Assembly: GCF_034140825.1 (NCBI RefSeq)
Contig: NC_089035.1
Span: 43,764,001-43,828,000 of the forward strand
Source: Oryza sativa Japonica Group
Taxonomy: Eukaryota; Streptophyta; Magnoliopsida; Poales; Poaceae
Direction of reading: 5' to 3'
Length of the DNA stretch: 64,000 nucleotides
Shown: in pieces, positions 48,368 through 62,844 of the stretch
How positions within the stretch are numbered: the stretch's first letter is position 1
How the letters are laid out: each line of letters starts with the position of its first letter
Notes under the pieces: model-generated
Database searches by the model: none
What the model saw: only the letters and a program-made list of their open reading frames with translations
Told to the model about the DNA's origin: nothing
Position numbers and translations under genes: made by a program

Positions 48368-48485
48368 GGGCCTGTTCGGCAAACTGGGACTGCAGCTGCG
48401 GCTGCTGTAGCCCCTGCTATCTTAGAGCTTGCCGGACTATTCCGGTTGGCTGCGGCTGCTGCAACCCCGGCAGCCAAACAGGCCC
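48368..48485. mobile_element. short MITE with GGGCCTGTT ends
   Basis: 118 bp with inverted ends GGGCCTGTTCGGC / GCCAAACAGGCCC and a 3-bp direct repeat AAT on each side. CTGCGGCTGCTG-type repeats within let the element fold. The superfamily is likely PIF/Harbinger-like, by size and 3-bp duplication. Confidence 0.65.
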
Positions 48486-49297
48486 AATAACGATATATTT
48501 GATAATTTCTTATGGTTATAGACATACTTTAACATATATTATCAAAATGAGATAATATGCTTGCATCACCATTTGATTATACTGAAACAAACAGTAACTT
48601 TTGTTACGCATATAGCCGGAAGGGTTGACCAACTCTTGTGGGTTGCTAACCATTTAAAACAGGTTCCAATATAACTTAATTGTGACACATAATAGGTCTA
48701 ATCTAATAATTATAAAAAAAGGTGATTAAGCAAACAAAATGTCCAGATTTGGTCGCATTTTCAAACACCGTTTCGACATGCTGAAACGGAACGGTTTGGC
48801 CGGCGTTTCCGTATATACGGCCGTATGGTCGGCCGACTTTTACAACACTGGGTCGGATGCTACTAGTACAGCATGGTCGTCTGTATAACACAACAACGTC
48901 GTTACATGTCGCTCACTGCTTGCCATCATCCAAAGAATGATGCAGAATGCAACTGAAGCCGGCGGGAGCTGACAAGACCAAAACAAAGGCGTGAGAATAG
49001 GCTGTAACTTTTCTGTCAATCTAGTGTGACTCCCTTTTAGTTGTTTGTTTTGGTTGTCAAAACAACATTTTATGCTTTTCAGTAAAGCTGGGCTGTCAAA
49101 AGCCTTTCATCTAAAAAAAATAAATACAAGAAACATGTACAGAAACACTGCATGTATTTATTGCAATGCTAACTACTGGTACAAGATTGAGTTAGTTTGT
49201 TCGTTAGGTCCTGATTCTTAACGCCCGCTTCACAAGACCTTGCCGTTGCCGTAGGAGTAACAGTAAAGTATCCATCAAACTTGAAACCCAGAATGTT
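48486..49297. other. convergent spacer between the NET2 and COQ5 genes
   Basis: No gene recognised. The right end likely holds the COQ5 3' UTR. Confidence 0.4.
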
Positions 49298-52360
<3,063 letters not shown>

Positions 52361-53320
52361 GACGTGCAAGGACAAGTGCGGGTGATGTCCAAAGGAGGCA
52401 CCAGCGCCCGCCAACGGCCACGGCCGCTCTAGCAAGACCACCACCGCCTCAATTACCGATGTCGAGAGAGTTGAACATGATTGGGCCACTAACATGTGGG
52501 TCCCACGTCGTCATGCCAGTTAAAACCGTTTCCAATACTGCCTTTCAACCTAATGTGACCCAGTTTTTCAACATTAGCGATGCGTTACTACAACGATTTT
52601 CAAACTCGACGACAAGATGGGGATCTCAAGTGAACTTCTTCATATGTTGATTGATGATTAGGACGCATAATTTTCTTTCCATTTTTTTTGGGTGAGTTTA
52701 GTAATTCCTTCCACTAAATTACCAATGCAGTATAAGTAAAAGGCAAATCCTATGTCCGTTGCTGACAAATCCTGATACATCAAGTACCACGTAATTATAT
52801 TAGCATGCGTCCAATGTGTTTTTGTTATCATCAATGGACTTGTTTAACTTGTGTGAAAACCACCTCATTATAAGGTGTATTTTCAATTTCACAAAGTCTT
52901 CATGGTAATCTTGAGTATTAACTTCTCATCATAAAATATGTTCTTAATGATAGTTATAAAACCAATACTAGTCCATGTTCATTGTACTCTTTTTGGGACG
53001 AAGGTTACTAACTTTTGCACCGTAATATGCATGGACTAACTAGTTGGTCAAAATCTTCAAATTTCGACCTTTTGAAATCAAAATGGTCCTATAAAAATGG
53101 GCAGAGCAAGTAACTAACAAATTCTATAAATTGGATATTTTGCTCACATCGCTGCAACTCTTTACATAGTGACAAACTGATGGATGACGATCACTAATTT
53201 GCTCTCAAAATCCAAAGACTTGCCAAAGGAACGCTTTACAAATAGGGCAGTTCAATTCGATGCTGCAATCAAAATTGTGATTCTCACTTGCATGTGTTCT
53301 CTGTTATATAAATATATGTA
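52361..53320. other. spacer between COQ5 and the PP2C gene
   Basis: No gene recognised. Confidence 0.4.
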
Positions 53321-53533
53321 CTACCGCAGAACGAAAATACTGAATGAACGAGATGGAATGGATCTTTCTTCTGCCGCGGTGAAGATGGACATACATTCAA
53401 AGTCCAAAGCTGAAAGCAAACAAGTCCGGCTCTCATTGCACAGGGCTACCTCCAGCTTCAAACTCTCCAAAGCCCTCTCTAGCACATAGTACAACGGAGA
53501 CTTGAGAGGCGGAGGGAGATGCTGCAAAATGAA
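53321..53533 (-). other. possible extra 3' exon of the PP2C gene
   Basis: On the minus strand TTTCATTTTGCAG is followed at 53533 by a frame open for about 70 codons (HLPPPLKSPLYYVLERALES...SFSIFVLR then stop at 53321-53323). A donor-like CTTCAG|GTACCATT lies upstream at about 53624. This could be a spliced 3' UTR exon of the PP2C gene or an alternative coding end. I do not recognise the peptide. Confidence 0.3.
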
Positions 53534-53808
53534 AGGAAGGATATGAGATATAATCATCTCAAGCCATGTTTCAAAAAAAAATTGCTTGAGTTTCATCCAC
53601 TGAAAGATTAAGCAATGGTACCTGAAGTTATGCAGCTCCCAGGTTTCGCCAACCGCATAGGAGTAATATGATCAATATTTGCATTCCTGAGCTCATGCAA
53701 AGGTACAAGTCTATCCGTACATATTATAGAATCAAAATTAATATGCTCCACCCTTTAACCAGCCAAGATACCATGGATTATTCACTCAGAAAACCTCTAT
53801 GATCTTCA

Positions 53809-55807
53809 TCATTTCTGTGTAAGCGTTGAAGCACCATCACCACCCCTCAGTGAAAGTAATGGGCCACCATAGAATCTCTTGCCAACTAGAGCAGAGTCCA
53901 GGAATAGTACTACAACAGTAATATCATCGTGAAAGTGTCTCCTGACCCCGCGATCAATCTTTTTCAAGTCTGAGTACCTCATTTCTCTTTTTTTTGCTGC
54001 CTCTCGCAGAGCCGCTTTTATTAGTCTTCTTGCAATACCCTACAGTTTTTTGGGGGGCAAAAGTTAGCAACAAGATGTTAGCATCAGAACATTCAGAGCA
54101 CGCAGCGATTATAAAGAAAAGGGGATCACGGTTGCAAAATATGAACATGAGACATGTGAAGATCTACCTGAGCAAGGCAAATTCACTTTGCCCGAGATAC
54201 TATACTCGATTCTACAAAGATACAACAAAAATCAAAAGACACAACAATAAAGCAAACCCTGGATAAACATAAGTCAATGAATTAATTCAGAAAACAGAGT
54301 GAACTCAGGGGAAAGCGCACAGTTAATCTGGTTTGAAACAAGAACTTAAGGAACTGATCAGCGAATGGAACTTATAAATTCAAAAGATATTAATTCCATT
54401 AGAGCTAAATATATGGCTTGAAGCATCTGAAGCAACATCATGTTATGTGTGACCCAGCACAGATGTTGTTGAATATCCCTAGGATGTTTGCTGTTCTAAC
54501 AAATAAACTCAGCACGTCTGACATAACAATTAATGTTGATTCTTCTTAAATTTCAACGATAAAGACATGACTGACATGGAAACTAATTCAGAACTCCACG
54601 AAAAAAAATTATTGTCAGAGAAAGTTAGGATATCATCTTACATTTCTTGGCGCACAGTTAACTATATCCACAGCCTCCTGATTGGTCAGGTGCTCCCATA
54701 GCCCATCTGAGGCAAATATCACAAATTGGTCTTCTGTACACAGTTTATGTACTTCTATGGATGGTTCTGGAGAAAGAATTGGTTTGTGGAAGGGTTCTGA
54801 AAGCCGGAATCTCGCCAAAAGAGGCTCTCGGTTAAATTCAGTACTTTTTAGGTAAGCATCGCCTAACGTTCTGGAAACCTGAGCACATCACAAATTGGCA
54901 AGGCAAAAGGTATGAGTACTTGCGCTATTATATGGTAAAGGTGAGCAATATTGTGAAACGTCACAAATTGTGCACCCACTCAGTTAATAAACCGGAGTGC
55001 GGTGCACATGGAATAATATTTTGAGGCACAATCTGTCATACAGAAGTGATCAAAGTGAAACAAATACTACCTGAATAAGGCCTTTGACACGCCAAACGTT
55101 GTGCTTTAGGACCACGATTCGTGGATCGTCTGGGTGAAACTGTCTTAATTCCTCCCTTACAGACTCAATGCTTGCGTTATGCTCGGCTGACAGCTGAACC
55201 GCCTTAATAACACCCCTTTCAAGTCTCCCTAGAACAGCACGGGAATCACCAGTATTTGCTACATAAAGAACTCCTTCATTGATGATGCCAACCAAACAGC
55301 AGGAACCAACGGAGGCAAGCTGCGGTTTGATGAGCCATTGCTTCCTTACAAGATTGAGAAACCCTTCCTCCGTGGCAGCATAGGATTTGCGAATGACATC
55401 AACTGAAACAGTTTGCTGTTCCGTAGCAAATTCTGCAGGGAAGCAACATACTCTTTAGATTGTAGTAGTAGTAGTAGTATTGAGAGAAATAGAGGAATGA
55501 ACATACTCTTTAGATTGGGGAAGAAATGTTGTGCGATGAAATGAGCAGTCTCCGGGCCACCATGGCCATCGTAGATGCCGACAAAAGTGGTGGAGGAGGA
55601 GTGGGAGAGAAGAAGAGGGGCAGCTTCGACCTGGCTGGCATCCTCGAGAAGGTTGTTTGCCTGCACGAGGGCCATAGAGAAGTCGCCGCAAGCGTGCCTC
55701 CCGGTGTCCTTGTACCAGAGCAATCCATCCCTGGTGCCGCCGACGGCGAGCTGGTGGTCGGGCTTGAAGCAGGGGCGCACAATCCGCATGACCGTCTGCC
55801 CAACCAT
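53809..55807 (-). CDS. protein phosphatase 2C, clade D
   Basis: Four coding exons: 55507-55807, 55071-55432, 54642-54878, 53809-54039, giving 376 aa, normal for PP2C.D. It is a metal-dependent Ser/Thr phosphatase. In Arabidopsis, clade D enzymes act at the plasma membrane, dephosphorylating H+-ATPases, and are held in check by SAUR proteins; that role is inferred. PP2C motifs: [10 protein letters not shown] (metal ligands D80, G81), [58 protein letters not shown] (D279), and [14 protein letters not shown] (D338/D339). [19 protein letters not shown] is the clade D hallmark. The start [16 protein letters not shown] follows family form. The 74-nt intron 1 contains a copy of the exon-1/donor sequence. 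Confidence 0.95.
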
Positions 55808-56717
55808 GTTGCACTTGCACCAGGAAACCTAGGTAGTAAGAAAGATCCAAGGAGGAGAGGCTTGACGAAGAAGATGGAGGAGACTATCGATCAAGATTGC
55901 AAGAAGCAGGAGCTTGGTGGTCAAGGGATTGGGGGTTGGGGTCTGGCCCCAAGAAAGAAGAAGAAATTAAGAGGCGGTGCATGAGAAGGAAGAGAATCTT
56001 GCGGCGTGAAATCGGGGTTGATTGCTTTGGCTTTGGCTTGGCCCCAAATAAAGGGAGGAATTGAAGGGTAGTAACAAAGAAAAAAAAAACACACGAAAAC
56101 GAAAGAGAAGAATCCCAAATCCAAATCAAATCGGGCGGAATTCCTCCGCCTGCAGGCTGCTGCTATGCTATTCCTCTCCCTCCCTCCCTCCTATCCTAAT
56201 TCATACTCATACTGCTGTGCTGGAGTAGAGGAGAAGAGAGAAGCGGAGTGCCGTGGCCAGATCGACGACGAATCGCGTGGGATTGATTCCGCCGTGAGAT
56301 TTCTCCAACTTCTTTCTTTAGGATTAGGATTAGGATTGGAAGAGAGGGGGAAGGAGGAAGGAGTATCTATCTATCCCATGTGACCTGCAACAAGAAGAAG
56401 AAGAAGAAGGAGAAGGAGAAGGGAGGGGAGGTCGTTTGATTATTAGTATGGATTATAATTAGCAACAGCAACTACTACTTGTACTTTATTACTCCTATCC
56501 CCTAGTCTTAAGAGTGTTAGCACTAGTGTACTCCAGTTAGAAAGAAAGAATATGATGAATTGATGACGGCGACGGGGGCAGCCCATGGTGCTTTGGTTTG
56601 GTCTCTGTCCCCTCGTCCCCTCCCCTCCCCTCCCACAGATTTTCCTTTCCATGATATTTTTCTGAATTTTCTTTTTCCACGACTTAAACAACATCTACGA
56701 CTCCAATATTAAGTATT
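55808..56717. other. promoter and 5' UTR side of the PP2C gene
   Basis: Contains pyrimidine-rich leader sequence, GGATTA-type short repeats (about 56320-56338) and an AAG microsatellite (56393-56420). No other gene. Confidence 0.45.
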
Positions 56718-57243
56718 AGTGTAAATTGCACCTACAGTACAACAACTTGACAGGTGGGTGCGGTATAGTGCAAGAACTTGGGAATTGAACGTCTGAGTAC
56801 AATAACTTGACAAATGGGTGCGTTCTAGTACAATTTATATCCAATTACCTTTAAGATTTTTTTTTTCTTCACCTTCTCAAATATCAACCGAAATATAATA
56901 ATTTTTACATCCACTTTAATTGACTTTCAATTATTATTTATTAGGATAAAAATATAAATATACTTATACAAATCCGCGCTACTATATTGTCAAAATAAGT
57001 ACTTAAAAATTGAATTTATATAAAAAATACTCCAAATAATTAAGTTGCCGTATAACTTTTTAATTTATTGTATCAAAATCATATCTACCTTGCAAGTTGT
57101 TGCATTTATACTATCACTTACAAAGTTCTTAAACTAAATTGCACCTACCTACCAAGTTGTTGCACTAGAACGCTCATTTTTTAAGTTATTGTACCAAATT
57201 ACACCCACATACCAAGTTGATGCACCATGGATGCAATTTACTC
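56718..57243. mobile_element. hAT-like MITE with subterminal repeats
   Basis: 526 bp with inverted ends AGTGTAAATTGCACC / GGATGCAATTTACTC and an 8-bp target duplication TAAGTATT (56710-56717, 57244-57251). Near both ends short motifs of the form ACAACTTGACAGGTGGGTGC, or its complement CCAAGTTGTTGCA, recur several times, as expected of transposase-binding subterminal repeats. No coding capacity. Confidence 0.75.
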
Positions 57244-57369
57244 TAAGTATTGATTTTTCTCAACTATCTGACGACTAGTATTATCTTACCCGTATCACGC
57301 AATTGCTAAGTTGAGTTACAAAACCGAAACAATTGCAAAGGATTAAAAAAACGAAGTAGTATAACAAAA

Positions 57370-59173
57370 CTAGCTGGATGACCCGCGCAATTGCGCGGCG
57401 AGCACCCAAACAAAATTATATATTTTTCAGTATGATTTTACTTAAAAATTATTAAGTAGATATCTCGTTGTCAAAAGACTTTAAAAAATCAAACCTTATC
57501 ATCCCGTATTTCTAATATAGTTTTTAAAAGTTACACCAGCTGCTACCCCTTACTTATGTCATATTCTTCTTTATTTGCTTGCTCGATCTACCACTATTTT
57601 TATTTATTCTCCTTGAAACCTTTAAAAATTGAATCTTAGATTTTATTATCTCATTGGGTTTCTTTTTATAATTTCTAGAAGTCTCGTCAAACACGGTCAT
57701 TATGCTCATCTACGGCCCATCCACTACCTTTTCTCTTTATTGTCATTGGGATTTTAAAAACTGAATATAATTATCATTTGGGTTCATTTTTAACTTTCTA
57801 GACGTCTCGCTAAACCATCAGCGGCTTTGCCATTGTACTCCTTTATGGCTCGTTCGCTGCCACCCTTTTTTATTGCCATTGAGATTTTAAAATTGAATAT
57901 GATTTTCATTATTTTTTTTACTTTTTTAAGAAGTTCCGAACCTTTAAAAATCATACCTGGTAGTTTTTAGAGTTTATTGTCTTATCGGGTTTCATTTTTT
58001 ATAACTTTTAGAAGTACTGGCAAACGATGGCACTATATACTCATCTACGGCCTATTCACCGCGTATCATTGGAATTCTAAAAATCGAACATAACTATCGT
58101 TGGAATTCATTTTTTATTTTCTAGAAGTTCTGCCAACTGTTGGCAGCTCTTCAACTATACTCCTATACACCCCGCCCGCTGCTTCTCCTTCTTATTGTCA
58201 TTGAGATTTTACAAATCGAATATAATTATCAATGGGGTTTTTTTTTCTTTCTAGAAGTACCAGCAACCACCTTGCCCATCTGCTTCACTGCATGCCTGTC
58301 GTCTCTCCTATTAATCATTACTAGGATTCTATTTGTTGTTTTACTAATAGTTTTTATATGTCGTATTAACCGCCACTACTCTACTCCTTTATAGGCCTCT
58401 TACTTAATTTATCGCGTCATGGGTTTTAGATGGTCTTTTTTTCAATAGTATTTATTTTATATCACCAATTTTAGTTATTTATAAATGGTATTCCTAATTG
58501 AAATCTTTTTTTTCTTTTTCTAATTTCAGAATTTATTTTTTTTTCAAATTTTAATTAATAACATATAGTGTTCTTTTAAAATTTTTATTTTTAATTTTTG
58601 AATTTCAGTTGTTTCAAAATTGTTTGTATTCCCACTTGAAGTCTCTTTTAATTATTTTGGATATTATTTTATTTTTTATTCTGAATTTTAATTAATCTCG
58701 TATTGGGTTCTTTTATAGATTCTTCATTCAATATTGCTTATTTTCAATTTCAAATTTAAGTTAATTTTAAATTGTATTCTTACTTGAACTCTTCTTTTCT
58801 TTTTCTAATTTTGGATTTTATTTTTATTTTTATTTTTATTTCGAATATTAATTAAACTCGTATTGGGTTCTTATATATACTCTTCTCTCAATATTCCTTA
58901 TTTTTAAATTGCAATCCTATTTGGACTCTCATTTTCTTTTCTAATTTCAGATTTTATTATATTTTTATTTCGAATTTTGATTAATCTTGTATTAGGTTTT
59001 TATATGGACTCTTCTTTTAATATTGTCTATTTTTAATTCTGAATTTCAGCTATTTTTAAGTTGTATTTTTACTTGGACTTCCTTTTCTTTTTCTCCGATT
59101 AATGTGGAAATTTCTAACCCCCCCACAGCAAACATGGTGTCTCTTTTCAAAGCTGTTTTAATAATATAATAGA
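57370..59173 (-). mobile_element. non-autonomous Helitron (copy B)
   Basis: On the minus strand it starts TCTATTATATTATTAAAAC at 59173 (preceded by A) and ends with hairpin GCCGCGCAATTGCGCGG, then GTCATCCAGCTAG at 57370 (followed by T). Both ends match Helitron A, as does the cap (GGAAATTTCCACATTAAT, then CGGAGAAAAAG near 59090-59120). Its right half contains ~77- to 130-bp units that are the reverse complement of the same minisatellite family; the left half has ~120-bp units with CTAGAAGTYCTGSCAA-like cores. No coding capacity. Confidence 0.8.
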
Positions 59174-60223
59174 TATAATAAATACTTTTTTAACCGTTGG
59201 ATTACTTTGAGATTCGTGCATATATCCCAACCTTAATTCCTTTCATTTTTTTTCTTTTCCCCTCGGTGTCGCATTCTTGAACGACGCTTGATGCCTCTCA
59301 CCGTTGCCTCCGCATAGCGTGTTATCACCCGGTCTTGTCGGCTAGGCAGAAGACGTCAACGGCACAGGGAGGCATCCCCTTTCCTGGGCTGGTCTACTCC
59401 CTCCTCCCTCCTCCAATCCAACAATAGTGAGGTGCCCCTATTCAGATGGCTCCCCGTCGCCAGATCAGCCACCACCACCGCTCAGTGCCTCTTAATATGT
59501 TGCTCTGTTTTGCTCCCGCCACCAACACCAACATACCACTACCTATTGATCTCGTGGCTTCGGTGTGGCACCGCCGTCACCTCCCATGGTTATCCCTCTA
59601 AGCCCGATAACATCCTCCTCTTTTGCCTTCCCCCTCCAACCCTCATCCAGAACCCCTAATTCGTAGGTACCTCCCATGGTTATCCCTCTAAGTCCGATGA
59701 CTTCCTCCTCTTTTGCCTTCCCCCTCCAACCCCCATCCAGGACCTTAATTCATAGGTACTCTGTCGAAATTTAAGCTTTTATCGGTATCGGAGAAGAAGA
59801 GGCTGTCAGAGTAGGAAAAGAAGCACCTTAGCGCATGAATCACGATGCATATCTAATGATCGCTTGTCCAAATTCGTTGTTTTAAGATGGATCACATCCC
59901 ATTCTAGGTTAAGTTATTTTGGGAGGGAAGGAGTAAAATCTAAAGATTTAATGATGGATTTTTGGTCGACAATGGGTCCAAAGATCTGTGGTTTCCTTGA
60001 CGATGCACAATGGTGGTGTTTGAATCTCCTGAAGATGAAAATGAAGATTAAGTGTTTCACGTAAAACGAGGTGGTAGTACCGTGTGATTAATTGAGTTTT
60101 AATTATTACAAACTTGAAAAATATATTAATATGATATTTTAGAGCAACTTTTATATAGAAAGTTTTTATACAAAACGTACTGTTTAGCAGTTTGAAAAGC
60201 GTGCCACGAGTATCCAAAATTTA
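59174..60223. other. spacer with a tandem duplication
   Basis: Mostly unrecognised. It includes the tandem duplication at 59581-59759 and a short Pro/Ser-rich open frame at 59432-59659 with no family resemblance. Confidence 0.4.
59581..59759. repeat. two tandem copies of a ~90-bp unit
   Basis: Units 59581-59670 and 59671-59759 both begin CTCCCATGGTTATCCCTCTA and end TAGGTAC, with about 90 percent identity by eye. A simple recent tandem duplication. Confidence 0.85.
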
Positions 60224-60486
60224 GGGCCTTTTTGATTTGGAGGAAAAACATAGGAATTTTGGAGGATTTCAATCCTAATGGAAAATTTCCTATGAAGCCC
60301 TTTGAAACAAAGGATTGAATCATATCTAATCCTTTGAAATTCCTATGGAATGGACAAATCCTATAGAGATTTTGGAGGAAATTTAGCAAGAGCTTCAACC
60401 TCTTGGTATGTTTCCTTTGAGTCTATCTCTCTCATCCAATTCCTACGTTTTTTCTACGGTTCAATCAAACGGTCATTCCTGTGTTT

Positions 60487-61185
60487 GGGGGAAGCTAGCT
60501 CGTGCGCACGCGCCGGCGACGCGCACTTCCGCGCGCGCGTAACTAACCCCTTAGTTAACGCTAATGACAGTAATTAGAAAAAAAAAGTGAAGATTTTTTT
60601 ACTAATAGATTGAAAAAATTTTCAGTTAGATTTGAAAACTTTCGACTTAAAGATTTAAATTTTTAAAGTCAAATTTTGAAAACTTTCAACTCAGATTCGA
60701 AAACTTTCAACTCGAGATTCAAAAACTTTCAAGTCCAGATTTGAAAATTTTGAAAACTTACATCTTGAAATTTGAAAATTTTTAACTTGAGATTTGAAAA
60801 CTTTCAACTCGAGATTCAAAAACTTTCAAGTTTAGATTTGAAAATTTTGAAAACTTTCAACTTGAGATTTGAAAAATTTTAAACTCAAGATTTGAAAACT
60901 TTCAAATCCAGATTTAAAAACTTTCACCTCGAGATTTGAAAACTTTCAAGTCCAAATTTAAAAAATTTTAAGTTCAGAATTAAAAATTACTAGTAAAAAT
61001 AGGAAACTATTCACTAGTAAAACTAATTATGATTTTTTCTCCTACCCATACGGCATCAAACTGCGTAAAAAGCAAAAAAGAAAAAAAGAAAACGACGATA
61101 GATGTTAGCGAGAAAAAAGAAAAATCGCGCACGCGTCGGTGGGCCGGGAGTGCGTGTTGCCGGCGCGCGTATTAGGTTTCTCGTA
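60487..61185. mobile_element. inner Mutator-like non-autonomous element
   Basis: GC-rich inverted ends (GCGCCGGCGACGCGCACTTCC at the left against GCGCCGGCAACACGCACTCCC inverted from the right) surround an AT-rich minisatellite. The flanking nonamers CCTGTGTTT and TATGTGTTT match at seven of nine bases, compatible with an old Mutator-type 9-bp duplication. Boundaries are approximate. Confidence 0.5.
60612..60985. repeat. ~22-bp minisatellite (GAAAACTTTCAACTCGAGAT-like)
   Basis: About sixteen imperfect units in a row of GAAAACTTTCAACTCGAGAT plus two bases. Variants alternate between CAACTCGAGATT and CAAGTCCAGATT. It fills the interior of the Mutator-like element. Confidence 0.8.
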
Positions 61186-61293
61186 TGTGTTTTTCATGCG
61201 TTTTGCAATCCTCTGTTTTACACTTACATTCCTATCAAAATCCTATATTTTTCCTGTTCCTACGTTTTCTCAATCCTTTGATTCAAAGAGCCC

Positions 61294-61938
61294 TTAATCC
61301 AACTTTTGTTGGAGAAAAGAAGAGGGCCAATGACTCCTCCATCAGTCACAGTTGCTTTCTATAAGTAGAGATAGTAGTAACACCTGATCATGTAGACTAG
61401 TACTTTATATACGCCAAATGAGAACACAAGTAGTAGTAATGGCTCTGGCTTTTCCCTTTGACCTCTGTGACTTGACCAACGCATCAAAGGAGGAAATACA
61501 GGCAGGCACATCATCATCTATAGAGTCACAGTAACAGGGGCACAACCAACCGAGAAGTAGCAGTACCAGCACGAACAGACAGGATGGATGATTGATCAAT
61601 AACCAAAGCTCAAGCTCAAGCTCCAGCTTTAGCTCTTTTTTTCTTCTTCTTCTTCTTCTTCTTCTTCTCTTGTTACATTGCAGAGAAACCAAACTTGAAT
61701 GTTAGGCGGTAAACTACTACTACTAGTACTAGTACAGAGACACAGACAAAGAGTCGCATTACAGACGTCGTTACAGCTTAAGGCAAGAACAACAAGAGCT
61801 ACTACACCACAAGACAAGATTGATTATTAGCTAGCTTCGGTGACTGCCATAGCGCCGGGGGGAGGGAAAAAAAGAGAGGGGAAGGAATCGCTGCTTCTTC
61901 TTCCTGCCATGGCGCCAGAGGTTGATTCGGTTGGAGGT
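61294..61938. other. spacer and 3' UTR of the GATA gene
   Basis: Likely holds the GATA-gene 3' UTR. A TTC microsatellite lies at about 61636-61672. Confidence 0.45.
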
Positions 61939-62518
61939 TCAGGCGTAGATGACGCCCGAGGAGAGTGCCATGAGCAGGATGGCGGCCCTCTCCTCCTCGC
62001 CAAGGCATTTCCTGCGGCGCATCCGCCGGCGCTGCTTGAACACAGCAGCGTCCTTGCTGCGGAAGCCCACCGTGTGGAGCTCCATGGTGACCTCCTCCTC
62101 CTGTGCCTTTTCCTTCTTGGCCTTAGTCTTCTTCTGCTGCTCCGCTCCGTCGGTGGCGGTGGCGGTGGCGGAAGAGTCCAGGCCGAGCGCCGCCCGCCGC
62201 CTCTTCCGATACCGGATCCCGCATGCGTTGCACAGCGACTGGAAGAAGGGATCATGGATCGGATCTCGGATCAGATCAAAACAACATACGACTACACAGA
62301 AACCAAACGAAGAAGAAGAAGAAGAAGAAGAAGAAGAAGAAGAAGAAGAAGAAGAAGAAGAAGAAGAAGAAGAAGAATGGGATATTCACCTTGGGTCCTC
62401 CGGGTCCGCCTCGCCATAGCGGAGTCTTGGTAGTGTGGCAGTCAGCGCAAGCCTTAGAGCCGTTGCACTCGTCGGGATCCACCTTGTCCACCGGGGAGGA
62501 GGAAGAATCCATATCCAT
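61939..62518 (-). CDS. B-class GATA transcription factor with LLM domain
   Basis: Exons 62390-62518 and 61939-62238 give 142 aa. The GATA zinc finger C24-x2-C27-x18-C46-x2-C49 (ACADCHTTKTPLWRGGPGGP / KSLCNACGIRYRKRRR) has the 18-residue loop of plant B-GATAs, and the intron splits the finger at a conserved site. The C-terminus AAILLMALSSGVIYA contains the LLM (leucine-leucine-methionine) motif that marks GATA15/16/17-GNC-type regulators of greening, growth and hormone response; those roles are family inference. It is a short protein lacking the HAN domain. A Lys/Glu-rich nuclear-localisation-like stretch lies between finger and tail. The 151-nt intron is almost half GAA repeat. Confidence 0.95.
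62309..62377. repeat. (GAA)23 microsatellite in the GATA intron
   Basis: 69 bp of uninterrupted GAA on the plus strand (TTC in the transcript), starting 12 nt after the splice donor of the only intron. Confidence 0.95.
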
Positions 62519-62844
62519 CTGCAGCTGCAGCTAGCTACCGGCGGCCGCGATCTGGGGGCGGATCGATTGATCGGGCGGAGAGCCAAGAGAAATGGATGGA
62601 TATGGATCGCGAGAGGGGAGGCGGCGGGAAATGGAGAGAGCGATTTGGGGTTTAGGGTTTAGCGGGCGGGGGCGGGGGCGGGGGCGGGAGGGGTTGGCTT
62701 TTTGTTTAAGAGAAGAAGAGGCGGAAATGGCGGCGTCTCGGGTCAGTGGGAGTGGGAGTGGAGCGGCGGGGACGACAGGGAAGGAAGGAAACCCTAATCC
62801 ATCCCTCCCCCCGCCCGCCCGCGTGCTTGTGAATTGACCCATTC

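Larger units (their letters stand above)
60224..61293. mobile_element. Tourist-like element containing another element
   Basis: The left end GGGCCTTTTTGATTTGGAGG and the inverted right end GGGCTCTTTGAATCAAAGGA are flanked by TTA on both sides (60221-60223, 61294-61296), as in PIF/Harbinger MITEs. The outer arms share AATCCTTTGAA and CCTATGGAAT-like strings. The middle is replaced by the insertion at about 60487-61185. Confidence 0.65.

Noticed and set aside
53184-53489. Plus-strand 101-codon frame downstream of COQ5's promoter
   Set aside because: No domain, and overlaps the better-supported minus-strand exon candidate; likely chance.
62309-62377. Poly-Glu/poly-Lys/poly-Arg frames across the GAA run
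   Set aside because: Microsatellite within the GATA intron; frames depend only on the repeat.
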